From Sternotherus odoratus (lineage: Eukaryota > Chordata > Testudines > Kinosternidae): a DNA stretch of 64,000 bases. The DNA is taken from contig JAVMKO010000001.1 of the NCBI GenBank assembly GCA_032164245.1, positions 251,233,644-251,297,643 of the forward strand, written 5' to 3'. The notes below the pieces were generated by a model. That model was not told the origin of the DNA and searched no databases. It saw only the letters and a list, made by a program, of their open reading frames with translations. Both the position numbers and the translations under genes were made by a program. Of the stretch, positions 45,352-57,800 are shown one piece after another. Positions within the stretch are counted from its first letter, which is position 1. Every line of letters starts with the position of its first letter.

Positions 45352-47193
45352 ACTCAGCAAGAAGACCCCAGTTCCTTGATTTACACAATCTATCCAATTC
45401 AATCCAAAGATCCTGTGATAACACACATGTGGAGACTCAGACCCAGATCTTCTCATATCACACCCCTTCCTACCTGCTCCAGCTTATTCCTCCACCATTC
45501 AATACAGTTGTAGCTATACCTACCACAGTAAATGCAGCTGGACTGAATGTAGAGAAGTAGTGGCTCTTGCCAGCTGGGCGGTGGAGGGGAGAGAGTTAAG
45601 GTTGTGTGGGCATTTACCTTAAATCTTCATTTCCTGACTTTAGGAAGTTTGAATTTTGTTGAACAAATATTCTGGAAGGGCACAAGTGATCGCCAGACAA
45701 CCTTAACTCTGCACTTACAAAGTGTTTTGCTATTTATTTTTTCTGCTCTAGCTTCCTTCTTCCCCTCTCTACCTTTCCATCATTCCAACGCCAGCTTCGC
45801 TTTCCCTTCTCCCTGAATTACAGATCAGAAGCTCAAACCCTATTTAACATAATCTGTCAAGAAAATCAGATAAGAGGTCATTTGATTTTTAAGTATTTAA
45901 GGTTTTTAATTATTTATCAAATATCTAATGATTTGGTAGGAAAATACTTTTTTTTTTAGGGTAGGGAGAGTGGAAAGTTTTACTCCTGTAATTAATACCA
46001 ATATTAACACAGGGAACAAGAAGACTTAGTGCTGTAATTAACAATATTTAATAGACTACGAGTACCAATTTAGAAAATTGCCACCAACACACACTCAGCA
46101 AGAACAGCACTAAAAGCAAAAGACCATTAGGCTCCAGAAGTAGAGATCCTAAGAAAGAAGCTGCATTTAGTTAGCAAGAATGAGGAAGCAGACAGGCTTG
46201 ATGATTCAGATTAATCATCTCATTTAAAACAAAGAAGGGGAAAATCTATTGAAAATAGATTTACTTTGCAGCTAAACAGAAAATGCCTCCTGATTCTATC
46301 ATTACTTAGAACTAAAAAATGTTGTTTCATCTCAGACATGTGACTTTACTGCTCATGGTGTAAAAAAATTAAATGATAACAAAAGGTAGCTATCATGTCC
46401 GTAGGCAGTATATCTAAAGAAAACATGAGAATCAAAGGAAATGTGAATGAGTCAAGAAGCAAACAGCAGATAGAAAAGAATTTAGCTATATAGCATCCTT
46501 CATACTCCCTGTATAAAAAAGGACTTTAGAAACTGATAAGCTACATGGAGTGCACATTATGAGCCAAATAATAGCACAAAGAGAACCTTGGACACTGAAA
46601 ACTTCTTATTGAGAGAATGCTTGTTTGGCCAGTGAACTTTTCTTGAGAAGTGCCTGATACTCATTAACAGCTAACTGGACATACACCAGGGAGAAGCAGA
46701 GAAGAACTTGATTAAAAGGGACACTGTCAACTTGAAATCTAGTCACTTTTTAAAAATTGGTAAAAATAAAATTCAGCTACAACACCTGCCTTTTCAGTCC
46801 CCCTGATAGTTTTTGTGATTTTACAGCCACATCTACCTACTTTTAAAAATATTTTTCTCTTCCCTGCTGTTGTGTGAAAGATTCATACAAACAACAAGGG
46901 AAGGTATCTGTAGTAAAACTGATTGTACACAATGCCCCTGATTCAGGAAAGTATTCCTGCTCAAGAAATCACTTAAGCACATGCTTAAAGCCCCAGTGAA
47001 GTAAGTCCATTGCATCAGAGTTCTATTGTTTAACAGTGCAATTAATCATGATTAATTTTTTGAGTTACTCACATGAGTTAACTGCGATTAATTGACAGCC
47101 CTACTAATATTCTGTACTTCAGGGTCAGCTCCAGATATGAACTCCAAATCATTCCCTGGACTGCTATGCAAGTGCTGTTTGGATTACGTAGTA
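45352..47193. other. Intergenic, nothing recognised
   Basis: AT-rich unassigned DNA with a short MITE-like piece at about 46930-47000. No supported gene. Confidence 0.5.
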
Positions 47194-47907
47194 CAGTGAA
47201 ACCTCGATTTAACGGACTAATTCGGGCGAAGGGGTGTCCATTAAATCCGAAAGTCCGTTATTTAATATTTAATTTTTTTAAATTATTAAATAACAGGACT
47301 TTCGGATTTAACGGACACCCCCTCGCCTGAATTAGTCCGTTATATCAAGGTTTTACCGTCAACCCGCCCGCCCGGGTCCCGGCTGCTGGGACCCGGCGGC
47401 AGTTAGCAGCCCGCCCGCCGGGGTCCCCGGCTGCTGGGACCCGGGCGGGAGCTGTCAGCCCGCCCGCCCCCGGCTCAAACGGCGGCGGCCGCTGCGAGCG
47501 GGCAGAGAGCCCGCAGGGTCCCGGGACCCTCCAAGGAGGGTGAACGGTGCTGGGAGCCGGGCAGCAGCCCGCCCCCGGCTCAAACGGCGGCGGCCGCTGC
47601 GAGCAGGCAGAGAGCCCGCAGGGTCCCGGTTCCCGGGACCCTCCAAGGAGGGTGAACGCTGCCGGGGGCCAGGCGGCAGCCCGCCCCCGGATCAAACCGC
47701 GGCGGCTGACAGCCGCAGGGTCCCGGCTCCAGGGACCCTCCACATAGCCAGCATGGTGCCGGGGGCCGGGCAGCAGCCCGCCCCCTGGCTCAAACCCCGG
47801 TGGAACCCTCCACAAACGGATTTCGGATGCATCAGACTTTCTGAAAAAATTTGTCCGTTGCATCCGAAGTCCGTTAAATGGAGGTCCGTTAAATCGAGGT
47901 TTCACTG
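47194..47907. mobile_element. Pogo/Tigger-like element with fold-back left arm
   Basis: Ends CAGTGAAACCTCGATTTAAC and its inverse, flanked by TA on both sides (47192-47193, 47908-47909). The left arm is duplicated as an inverted copy at about 47283-47350, forming a strong hairpin. The interior is very GC-rich, with an about 110-bp unit (CGGCGGCCGCTGCGAGC, GGCAGAGAGCCCGCAGGGTC) present twice. No transposase. Confidence 0.9.
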
Positions 47908-47945
47908 TACTACTTTGCTTTTGATGGGAGCAGTATTGTTATGTA

Positions 47946-48377
47946 CAGTAAAACCTCCATTTAACGGACTAATTCGGGCGAGGGGGTGTCCGTTAAATCA
48001 AAAAGTCCGTTATTTAATTTAAAAAAAACAACCGAGCTGTTGGAGCAGCAGCCCGCCCGCCACAGGGTCGGGGCGGCAGCTCCGCAGCCCGCCTGCTGCT
48101 GGGACCCGGGCGGCAGCCGAGAGCCGGCAGCCGGCAGCCAGCCCGCCCGCTGCCAGGACCCGGGTGGGAGCCGGCAGCCGGCAGACAGCCCGCCCGCTGC
48201 TGGGACCCGGGTGGCAGCCGAGAGCCGGCAGCCAGCCTGCCCGCTGGTGGGACCCGTGCGGGAGCCGGCAGCCGGCAGCCAGCCCGCCTGCGATGGGGCC
48301 GCAGCCGGGAGGGTCCCGGTTTGTCCGTTGCATCCGAAGTCCGTTAAATCGAGGTCCATTAAATCGAGATATTACTG
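47946..48377. mobile_element. Second pogo/Tigger-like element
   Basis: Begins CAGTAAAACCTCCATTTAAC and ends ATTAAATCGAGATATTACTG, with TA at 47944-47945 and 48378-48379. The GC-rich interior repeats GGGACCCGGGTGGCAGCCG-type and GCCGGCAGCCAGCCCGCC units. Same family as the neighbour 38 bp away. Confidence 0.9.
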
Positions 48378-48474
48378 TACTGGTGATAAACAACCTGGAG
48401 CCTCTGGTGCATGAGCCTCTACAATATGAGCTAAAAGCTAACTATTAGCTAAGGCTGTAGAGCAGACTCAGTCT

Positions 48475-49840
48475 CTCTAAGTAGTCTTAGTGCCACTAGC
48501 TGGGACAGAACACCGCACCTAGAAGGTGTGTGGATTACGCAAGCAGGGAATTTCTTTTCTGATTGGTGGATTACCTTTGCTGATATTGAAATGCCAGTAG
48601 TGATCCTGGGGGGATCCATTTTAGCCCTTGCTCCCTGGCTCATGAAGCTGTACTGAGCTCCCTGGCTCATGGTGTCTTTGATATCTCCAAGGAAAGACTT
48701 AACAACCAGCTCAGCAGGTGCAGAATGATTTGCTTGCAGTAGATTGAAGGGATGCTGGTAGCTTGGATTTGCTTGCAGTAGATTGAAGGGATGCTGGCAC
48801 TGTTTTCTTACCAGATTAGCTCTCAGTGAGAAAAATATCCCACTGGTTACAGCTGCCTGTGTGTCCTGAATAATATCTGTGAGGCAAAGGTGCTGGACCA
48901 TTGGACCGGAGCGGCGAACCGTGGCCAGTGGGAGCTGCGATTGGCCGAACCAGTGGACGCAGCAGGTAAACAAACTGGCTGGGCCTGCCAAAGCTGCTTA
49001 CCCTGTGAGGCCACGTGCCACGGTTGCCGATCCCTGGGCTAGACTGTGATGGAGTCTCAAAAAGATCCTGGTTCATTGCATAGTCCCCGCCGCATGCCCT
49101 CTTGCTCCTCACTGTTCACTGCAGGGTCTTTGTCTCAGGCTCCTCCAAGGTATTTATGGTGGTCTTCAGGGTGGTGATGGTGTCTCTGCCAAGTATGGCA
49201 CAGAGTTTAGTGTAAAGGTGGCAGGTCTGCAACTTGGGACTGGATTGACTATTGGGCTTCCCTGGCCTTGCAGTATGTCTGCCACAGTTCCTTGGCTTTC
49301 ACAAGGTACTGCAGCTGATCTCTGTTGTACCCCTCTGCCTGCATCCCCCTGCAATCTTTTCATAGATGTCCGTTTTTCTAGGACAGATCTGCAGCTGTGC
49401 CTGCACAGCCTCTTCTCCTCACAGGCCCAGGAGATCCAGTATCTTCTGTCTACTCCAGGCAGGAGCACATCTAGATGTTGTAGCAGCATGGTTGGCTTGG
49501 TAGTTGCACCCAACAAGGGTAGGCTGACCAGACAGCAAGTGTGAATAATCGTGAGGGGGGTGAGAGGTAATAGCCACCCAGATTAAAGAAATCCCCAAAT
49601 ATCGGGACTGTCCCTATAAAATCAGGGCATCTGGACACCCTAAACAAGGGAGAGATGTGAGGTGTGCTCGCCAAGCTAGATAACCAGGAAAAGGCATTTC
49701 AAAAATGCACAGCAGCTCTAAGGGGCGTCAGGGGGGCATCGTCTGGATTCCATGACCCTGGGCAGTGGAGTGACCAGAACAGTCACTCTTGGTCACTGTG
49801 GGACAGCTACTGGAGGACTGTTAATGTAGTGTGTAAATTA
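48475..49840 (+). pseudogene. Third Harbinger remnant (internal deletion)
   Basis: The plus strand at about 48530-48650 gives ADIEMPVVILG and PWLMKLY, the transposase GDPAYPL region; 48800-48890 gives IPLVTAA / NNICEAK-like sequence. The minus strand at 49166-49516 retains MYB exon 1 traces. The third frame is missing. A hAT-like tail (48891-49045, ending GGTTGCCGATCCCTG) and a MITE at 49520 interrupt it. Confidence 0.65.
49520..49642. mobile_element. hAT-type MITE, 123 bp, 8-bp TSD
   Basis: Ends TAGGCTGACCAGACA and the inverse of TAGGGTGTCCAGATG. AACAAGGG flanks both sides (49512-49519, 49643-49650). It contains ATCGGGACTGTCCCTATAAA. Confidence 0.85.
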
Positions 49841-49850
49841 TCATCAATTG

Positions 49851-52800
49851 TCAATTGACTTCAATGGAATGAGGATAATTACACCTGAGGATCTGCCCCA
49901 CTGTCTGCTAAACCAAGATGATGAGGAGGAAAAACCTGGCACAGTTGATTAAGGAGGAGGACATGAAGCTCTTTGGCAGTCTTAACTCCCATTCGTTTTT
50001 TTTCTCAGAAACTGCTCAGCACTTTTTTCACTTTAATTTGTTAATGAGGAGTTTGCTGACAAGAATTAATGAAGTAAGAGCATCAGCTATCCCTGGATCA
50101 GTTTTCTGTATGATAAAATGCCTGGATCACTCCTGCTTTGAATGAAAACCATCATCCATCACCTTTCCCTTTTTTGCTTGGTTAGATATTGGCCTGAGCT
50201 GTGGAGTTCAGATTCAGACCCAAATCTGAATTTTCCCAAACCCTGGGGTGTTCAAATTCAGTGCCCTGGGGTGTTCAAATTCAGAGATATGCCTCAGGCA
50301 TTACAGCATCCAGAATCAGAAACCACTCAGATTCCACAGCAAGAAGTAATGTATAAAAACACAGATAGGAGACAAAGAGGAGCTGATGGGTGCATCTAAT
50401 GGTCCTGGCACCAGTCTAGGTCTGGTGACATTTTTAAAAGGCCCTATTAATAATGTCTTACATTTAGATAGTATCTCTCATCCTCAAGATTATCAAAAGC
50501 CATTATGAACTACATACACATAGCAATCATTACTGATACTAGTGGGACAATTAATACCCTGTTCAGAGGCAAGAAAAAGGCTCCCTGAATTACCCCACAA
50601 GAAGAGAAAGCGCAGGACCCATCAATATTGTGGGAGTAATTTGCCACAATGTTCATGTTCAGTAGACCGGACCTCAGGTTTTAAGGGGTGTGTGTGAAAA
50701 GAGTTAGAAGTGAGTGAAGAAAACATATCTTATTGAATTACCCCTATATTTTCTTTAAATATACATGGCTATCTTCCAGGAACCCACGAAATACAACCTC
50801 TTGCCTAGTCTAGCTGTACTTGGCACAGGACACAACAGAGGGAATAACAAAAGTAGCTTTTTGTTGCTTCTCAATTGTGGGGCTGGCTGGGGATGCTTTG
50901 GACCTCAGCACAACTCCAAGCAGCTTCAGAGCTGCTCTAAATTACCTGTGGTCTCCAGAGCTGTACTGGCAGCCATGAACAGTGAGGCATAGCTATACAT
51001 TGGCTACACCCCCTTTTGTTCTGGGAATAACCTTTAAGCACTGGGGGGTAGTGTAGAACTGTTGTAGTGGTTCTACAGCACTCTGGATGTTTTCTCTACC
51101 TGGAAAAACTCATCTGGCCAATTAATTTGAATTTGCAGTCCTCTGTGCCAGCAAAGCAGTACAAATGAGCCAGTGGGGCTATGAATCTGTCCTTCTGTCT
51201 CATAGAGCAAGATTCTTCTGTTCTATTGTTACACACCCACATTATGGAAATATTTTTTCATTAATATTCACTGAGCACCCTCTACTTTGCTTATAAATCC
51301 AAACACAAGTCAAGAGCCATCTGTTTAATATAATTCAGCATTTACAGTTTTGTGTGATTATATCTGAGCTGTTTGATCTACCATGTCAGCACTGTTTGTT
51401 AACTGTAATTTTATCTGATGTGGAAAATTCTAGGATGCTTGCAAAAAGAAATCTCTCTCTCTCTGCACTCCATTCCATTGTAAAATAACAATTACTGTAT
51501 GCTACATTGGATTTCCTTTCTACTCACAACAGCTCACTTTCCTGGGGATTCCTCTAAGAAAGGGAAAATACTGAAAAGGTATGTTTGATTAAACATACCA
51601 ACATTTGTAAAACAAAATCCTCACTGGGTTTTTTTTGGGGGGAGGGGAGGAGTGAGATAGGGCAGGGTTACAAGAACTATATTTAATCATCCAGCAGCTA
51701 AAATATACAGGACTGGGATAAAGAAATCTTGAAAACCACAAGGGTTACACCTTGTGGGATTTCCTCTGTATACTTCCCCCAGAAGCAAGGAATTTTGGAG
51801 CCCTTGAAGAGGCAGAGGACATGTCTCCAAACTCTGTGGATCAGTGCTAGGAAAGGAAGCTGTGATCCATGGTGTGCTATATGTTCCATGGTGATAGTTG
51901 AGAACTGCTCCCTCTCTGTTGCCATTGCCTTCTCTACCTGCATCTATGCCACTCCTTTCCCTCTCCAATGCGGCTGCTGACATAACACTGTCCAATCTGC
52001 ACTAACTCCTATAAGCATAGTTTCCCTGATATCCTCTTGGTTCTGCGGGAAGCATACATAAATTAATTGTAGTCCACAACAAAACTTCTATTCATTTTAA
52101 CAGTATGGCATCAGGCCATTTATGTCTGTAGATTTTTTATTTTATAAATCAGCACTGCCAGGCCTCAGACTTCAGGCAGCACGCGAAAGTGACAAAGGGA
52201 GGTCCTTGGCAGAGGTTTGCTGCAGTGTAATCTATTGATCCCATTCGGTGGGATGAAAAAAAATCAGAACTAGATGTTCTGTAATTTAAAACCTTGTAAT
52301 TTATTTCCCGATTTGACATTTGTTGCATATAAACAGGAGCAGAAATGGAAAGACAGGGCTCCAACTCTCAGCTATTGCCTAGTAGTTTCTGATTCTTCAT
52401 CCATGGCAAGAAATGCTGGAATGGCAAACATAAGGTTAGGATTTTAAATGAGGAATTAATGAAAATGCTTCTTACTTTGTTGCCCCCCTTAATGTAGTTT
52501 CCATGGAAACAGGACTGGAAAGGCTGCCTGTAGCATATAGCTGGGAAGGAAATCTCTGCCTTGTCACTTCCAACTCTGAGCCACCAGCTGAGCCAGTGAT
52601 CTTGTCAGAGTTTTTTCCTATTGCTTTTAGCACCTTAAATGAGAACAATGATTTCTCACAGGGCAATTTAGCTAACAATCCTGATTTGGCCAGTTATGTT
52701 GGTTGTGCACTTGGCCTGTTTATATTCCTCTTCTTACATTTTTTCATTAGTTTGGTACTGTCAGTAATGTATATTAGAACTACTGAATCATGATACCAGA

Positions 52801-53408
52801 TTATTGAAAATGTCATTCATTCCATGTCATTTTCAGGTGCCGTCTTAGCATATGGCATGAGCTATTTAGACACAACTGCCATTCACTCACTTTTCAATGA
52901 ATCACACCGGGCCTGGTGTTGAAAGGCACTGAGCTCTTCCTACCTCCTTGTGCGCATCACTCCCAGACTCAGTCCCGAAGCCTCAATTAACAATCACCTG
53001 TAAATCCTGCCACATGCAGAACTTTGCGATGCTGAATAGCCTCCCCACTGTGTTCAAATAAGAGTGTCCACACAAAGACTTGCACAGAAATAACGAACAG
53101 TGGGAATTACACACAACTTAGTTATTTATTGTGATTCTAGTTTCCAGGGAGACAAGCCCTGCATTTCATTTTCAGGCTTTTAGAGTTGCAATGTCTGGGT
53201 TTCAAACACGGCAATAGGTGATTCTTTGTTTAAATGCACATTGAGTTTTTAATTTAATTTGGGGAAATGTCACCAAAGTGTTTTAATAAAAGCTTGCTTT
53301 TAACCTGAATTTTGGGCCAAATCTGAGTTCACCGTTGGAGCCTGATGATTCCAGTCCTGCCCAGTCTCTGGGGATGCTGTGAAGTGGCTGACTTTTACAG
53401 TACTAATG
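49851..53408. other. Intergenic, nothing recognised
   Basis: Unassigned sequence. A 20-bp phrase, CCTGGGGTGTTCAAATTCAG, occurs twice near 50243-50285. The frame at 52503-52793 (96 residues, one hydrophobic stretch) has no recognisable homology and no supporting context. Confidence 0.45.
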
Positions 53409-53690
53409 CAGGGGTGAAAGTAACTTAAAGGACTTATGGGTACTCCAGAGTCCTGAGCAAGGAGGCTGGACCTCGACCAGAAGGGCCGGGGGCTTTAGAT
53501 CCAGATTTAAAGGCTCTAGTAGTGGCAGCTGGGAGCCCCAGGCTCCTTAAATCCCTGCCAGAGCTCCCAGTTGCAGAGGGGGGCATTTAAAGGGCCCAGG
53601 GCTTCATCCACTGCTAGGAGTCCCAGGCCCTTTAAATTGCCGCCTGGGGCAGCCAACCCCGGGCGGGGCACCAGCTTCCTTTCACCTCTG
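53409..53690. mobile_element. hAT-like MITE upstream of GTF2F2
   Basis: Left CAGGGGTGAAAGTAA and right inverse CAGAGGTGAAAGGAA. Flanking octamers TACTAATG and TATGACTG are a decayed TSD at best. It ends about 600 bp before the GTF2F2 start codon. Confidence 0.6.
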
Positions 53691-53699
53691 TATGACTGT

Positions 53700-54850
53700 T
53701 ACCCATGATGGGTGAAAACAGCTCCCAGCGCGCCCCTGGCGCCCCTGCCGCCTCTAGAACCAGCGCTGAGTTGGTGCCAGGGTAGAGCCCATTGCGGTGT
53801 CCGGGATGGAGATAAACCATCGCTCCGGCCCTGGCCCCGCTTTCACTGCCCATTAAGCCCGCGCTCCTCGGGGCCTCTCGATCCGCCAGGGGCGGCTCCC
53901 CACCGCCTCCCTCCCCTGCCGGCTCGGGGGCCCCTGGGCCCGTCACCTCCGCCCGGCGCCAGGGCTCCCTGCAGCCCACCCGGCCTCCCCCCTCCACGGG
54001 CGGCCCGCAGCCAGGGAAGCGCCCAGGCGGGCGCCGCCGCGCGGTGTCCTTCCCCCCAGGCTCGGGGCCTGTGACCGCCCCACCCCCACCTCGACCCTCG
54101 CGCTTCCCTCTTCGCCCTTTTCTTCGGGGGAGAGGAACTCCCGCTCCGCTCCGCTCCGCCGCGGAAGTTTGGCCGCGTGGGGCCGCCGTAGGCGGGTGCG
54201 CCGCGGATTCCTGCCCGGGTGGATGCACTTGCCATTGTGCGTGCGGACGCCGCGAGCTGGTTCCGCGTGTCCCCGCGTCCCCCGGCCCGGGCCGCCATGA
54301 GCGAGAAGGGGGAGCTGGACCTGACCGGGGCCAAGCAGAACACGGGCATGTGGCTGGTGAAGGTGAGCGGCCGCGCGGGCCCCTCTCCCCGGCTCCTGCC
54401 CCGGGCTGGGGCGGCTCCTTCCTGCCCTGGGGCCGAGACCCGGGCTCGGCCCGGGAACACGCCGGGGCCGGGATCCCGACGGCGGGTATGTGGGGGCGGG
54501 GAGATTCCCGGGGCAATTCCCTGTTCCTGCCGCTCCGGGCGGGGAGTGGCCGTTCCGCTCCCCTGGGCGGCGCCTGCGGTCTCCCCCGGAAGGCGGAGGC
54601 TCGTGGGGTCTCCCCGGAGCTGCGCGGAGCTCGCCACGCGGGAGCCGATGCAGAGTCACGGCCGGGCACCGCGCCCAGAGCCCTGCAAGACTCCAGCCCC
54701 CGCGGTGTCTGCGCGTTGGAGCAACCCAGGGGCTGACGAGGGCCCCCTGGCACGGCCGCTGTGCGTTGGGCAAAGACTGAGCACTAGCAAGGGGGAGAGG
54801 GGAGGAAGGGGCGGGGTTGTCTCCCCATCCCGGTAGCATTGAGGAGACCC
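53700..54850. promoter_or_regulatory. CpG island and GTF2F2 promoter region
   Basis: About 1.1 kb of very CG-rich, CpG-dense sequence around the first exon. No TATA box is seen near the start; this is a typical housekeeping promoter. GCCGCCATG at 54291-54299 overlaps the start codon and matches a reversed YY1-type core as well as a good Kozak context. Long antisense frames here are composition artefacts. Confidence 0.8.
54297..54362 (+). CDS. GTF2F2: GTF2F2 exon 1 coding part
   Basis: 22 codons, MSEKGELDLTGAKQNTGMWL plus VK, with donor GTGAGC at 54363. Confidence 0.96.
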
Positions 54851-57800
54851 CGGCAGGAAGAAGAGCAGGACAAGTCTCCTTTCCCCTAGCTTGGGGTGAG
54901 GACTTCACATTTATCAGACACCCTTAGGCAGAGATGGATGAGGCTCCCTAAGCAGTGTCCCCAGCCAGCACCCTGCTAGTGTCCCCGGCCAGCACCCCGC
55001 TAGGGTTCACATCATACTTCCCCTTCTAAGAACCTAGGGTTGTATCTGCACTTCGGATTTTCAAGGTGACACAGTGGTAAACAAGCCGGTGGCTGGTTTA
55101 TGATATTGCCTCCATCACTGGCAGTGCTGGTGCTAGAACAGCAATAGAAGATTTCAGAAATTCTTCAATGTGGACAAGGTCAAGGGGTGGGCTTGTCACC
55201 AGATCTTTGTACTTCCTCTTTAGTGTCAGTTTCTGACTAGTAGGTTTTATGAAGCCCTGTTGAAAATGCATTGGGGAGATGAGGAGGTGAAAGGGGACCC
55301 AATGTTAGTATTGGTTATCATCAACAGAACTTTCCTAGGTGCTATCCCTGTTCTCTATTATAGAGAGTGCAAGAACACTTTTAAAACATTTTTTACAGAT
55401 AGGTGCTAACATGATTTAAACATGACTTCCATGGTGTGTATTGACCAAGCCTATGGTCTTGGCAACACTGTACTTCCTTTCATATAGTGGGAGCCCACAA
55501 CTCTGTAGTACCCCATCATGGTTAGAATCTTAGGTATATTATATGTTTTGTTTGGATACTATTAGTTCACTCATGGCCTAATGTCAGACCTTAACTGGGG
55601 AATTCCTTTTCCAAAATCCAAGTTAATATTATTTGAATTCTGTTTTTGTTTATAGAAACAGATTGCAGTGTTACCGTACACTATGTTCAGGATTGTTAAA
55701 AGATTTTTTTAAAGCTGATCCTCATTATTCTTGCTAAAATTAAAAGAAATCCGCCATAGAGGGTGTTTTATTGTGTAAGACATTTCCTGTCTTCCTATAG
55801 GTTGCATAATCCCATCCAGTACACAACTACACATTTGGTTGGGTGAGGTGAGGCCCTATACTTAATGGCACCTTTTTTGTTCTGTGTGTAGCACATGACA
55901 ACTTTTGAATGTGTTGTATCAATTCCAAAATTTCAGAGAATGTTCTAGGCAGCAATAGGCAGCGCCCTACTGAGGTTGGTGAAAATGTAAATCTGGGAAA
56001 GCCTGATTTTCACCGGTGTAAGTGAGGGGAAAATCAGGCCCACCAAGTGCTTGATTGGTGCTGTAGGCAGATAAATCTTACTGGTGCCCCCTGATACTGC
56101 CTATACATCACAGGCTGTAGCTGCATATTATTTTTTAATATTTGTATTACCATAGCACCTAGGAGCCATAGTCATGGATCAGAATCCCATTGTGTTGGAT
56201 GCTTCTCTCATTGCGTGTGCAGCTCTGCCTACATAAGCAACAAAGTATGCAATCCTTTAGTTGTATATACTTTCTAGAGTGGATATAAATGCAAATATGG
56301 AATGACTTTACTGTACTAGTAAAACCCTAGAACGTTATTGCTATAAAGATAAACAAAGTGGATCTGCTGGAGCTTCTGATGAATTGTGAGTGTCAAAAGA
56401 AGAGCATAAAAAGGACATGAATGCTTTTTTAGTGCATAGCCTTAGGGTTAGTATATCATGACTTCCTTTTTTGTTCCACAAGTCAATCATACGTCCTGTT
56501 AAGTGTTAAGGCTGCAATATGTAATCCCTCTTTTAGTTTCATATAAGCCATACATTTTAGGGCCCTAGGCTATACATGGTAGGCTTTGGAAGGTTTAAAT
56601 ATGATCAGATTTGGGGCCGACTTATTCTCTTTTCCTTCCCTAATAAAGAAATATTAATCTCTAGAGTATTTTGGTTGTTTTAAAGAAAGCAATACAAAAA
56701 AGATGGATTATTTTAAATTCAACAATAAAATCTTTGATAGAACTATCTGTTGCATAGTTACCTGAAATTTATCATTTTATTATTTTTTTTAGGTCCCCAA
56801 GTACTTGTCACAACAATGGACTAAAGCTTCCGGAAGGGGTGAAGTAGGGAAGCTAAGGATTGCCAAGTAAGTAGTTCACCTTACTTTTTTGTGGTAGGAA
56901 TTCTTAGAATTATTATAGAATTGGAAAATGTTTTTTTAGTATACAGTAGTGTATTGCAATGAAGTACTACTTGTATTGCATACAATTATTGCAAGTGAAA
57001 GTTGTTTATTTCTGTGAAGCTTAAAATATAGTTGCCTAGTGATTCAGTGTATATTCTAAACTGTATGAATACAAAACATTATTTGTGTGTGTGTGTAGAA
57101 ATTTAGAAAACCATTTCTAATTTCATAGACATTAGAAATAGGCACATCTAAATCAATAATCTCCATCAATTTATTTATATGCTATTGTGTTGCTTCTATT
57201 TGCTCCTGCTGATTTTCCCATTTGTCCTTGAGTAGCTCATCAGTGAAGACAATAACAAAGCTAGAATTTGAGGTTGCTGCTGTTAGCAGAGGAGCTAGAC
57301 CTGGGAAATTAGATTATGGAAACTAAAACATTAAATATTTTCTTTTACAGAAATCAAGGAAGAACAGAAGTAAGTAATCACCAAATCCAAAGGCTATAAA
57401 TGTATTATATTTTGAACTTTTAGTGTTGCTTAAAGTATATTGCTTTGTAGTATAAATTTATCTTGTAGTACTTGTAATAGATCACTGGACTGAGAGTTGG
57501 GAGACCTGGGGGACTGGCTCTGTCAGCGGGCCACTGTGTGACCTTGGACAAGTCACGTATTACTTTGTGCCTCAGTTTCCCATCTGTAAAATGAGGATAA
57601 TTATGCTAATTTCCTTTGTAAAGCGCTTTGAGGTCTACTGATGAAAAGTGCTATATCAGAGCTAGGTATTAATATTAAGCAGCAAAAGTTGGAAACGAAG
57701 TAAGAGTTCAGAAACATAACATATCATATTTGGTATTAATTCACTGATTTTGTTAAATATAAAGTATTAGGGAATTTGAGGATCGTTTCATCTGCAAAGG

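Noticed and set aside
44983..45513. 176-residue Pro-rich frame
   Set aside because: Lies in a hAT-like non-autonomous element; composition artefact.
47345..48414. Frames of 124-186 residues in the pogo-like elements
   Set aside because: Translations of GC-rich tandem units; frames cross the terminal repeats and match no transposase.
52503..52793. 96-residue frame with a hydrophobic segment
   Set aside because: No homology recognised, no splice or promoter context, and length is within chance expectation.
53632..54908. Minus-strand frames of 264-373 residues over the GTF2F2 promoter
   Set aside because: They are Pro/Gly/Arg/Ala-rich products of CpG-island composition, overlap the sense exon and contain no domain.
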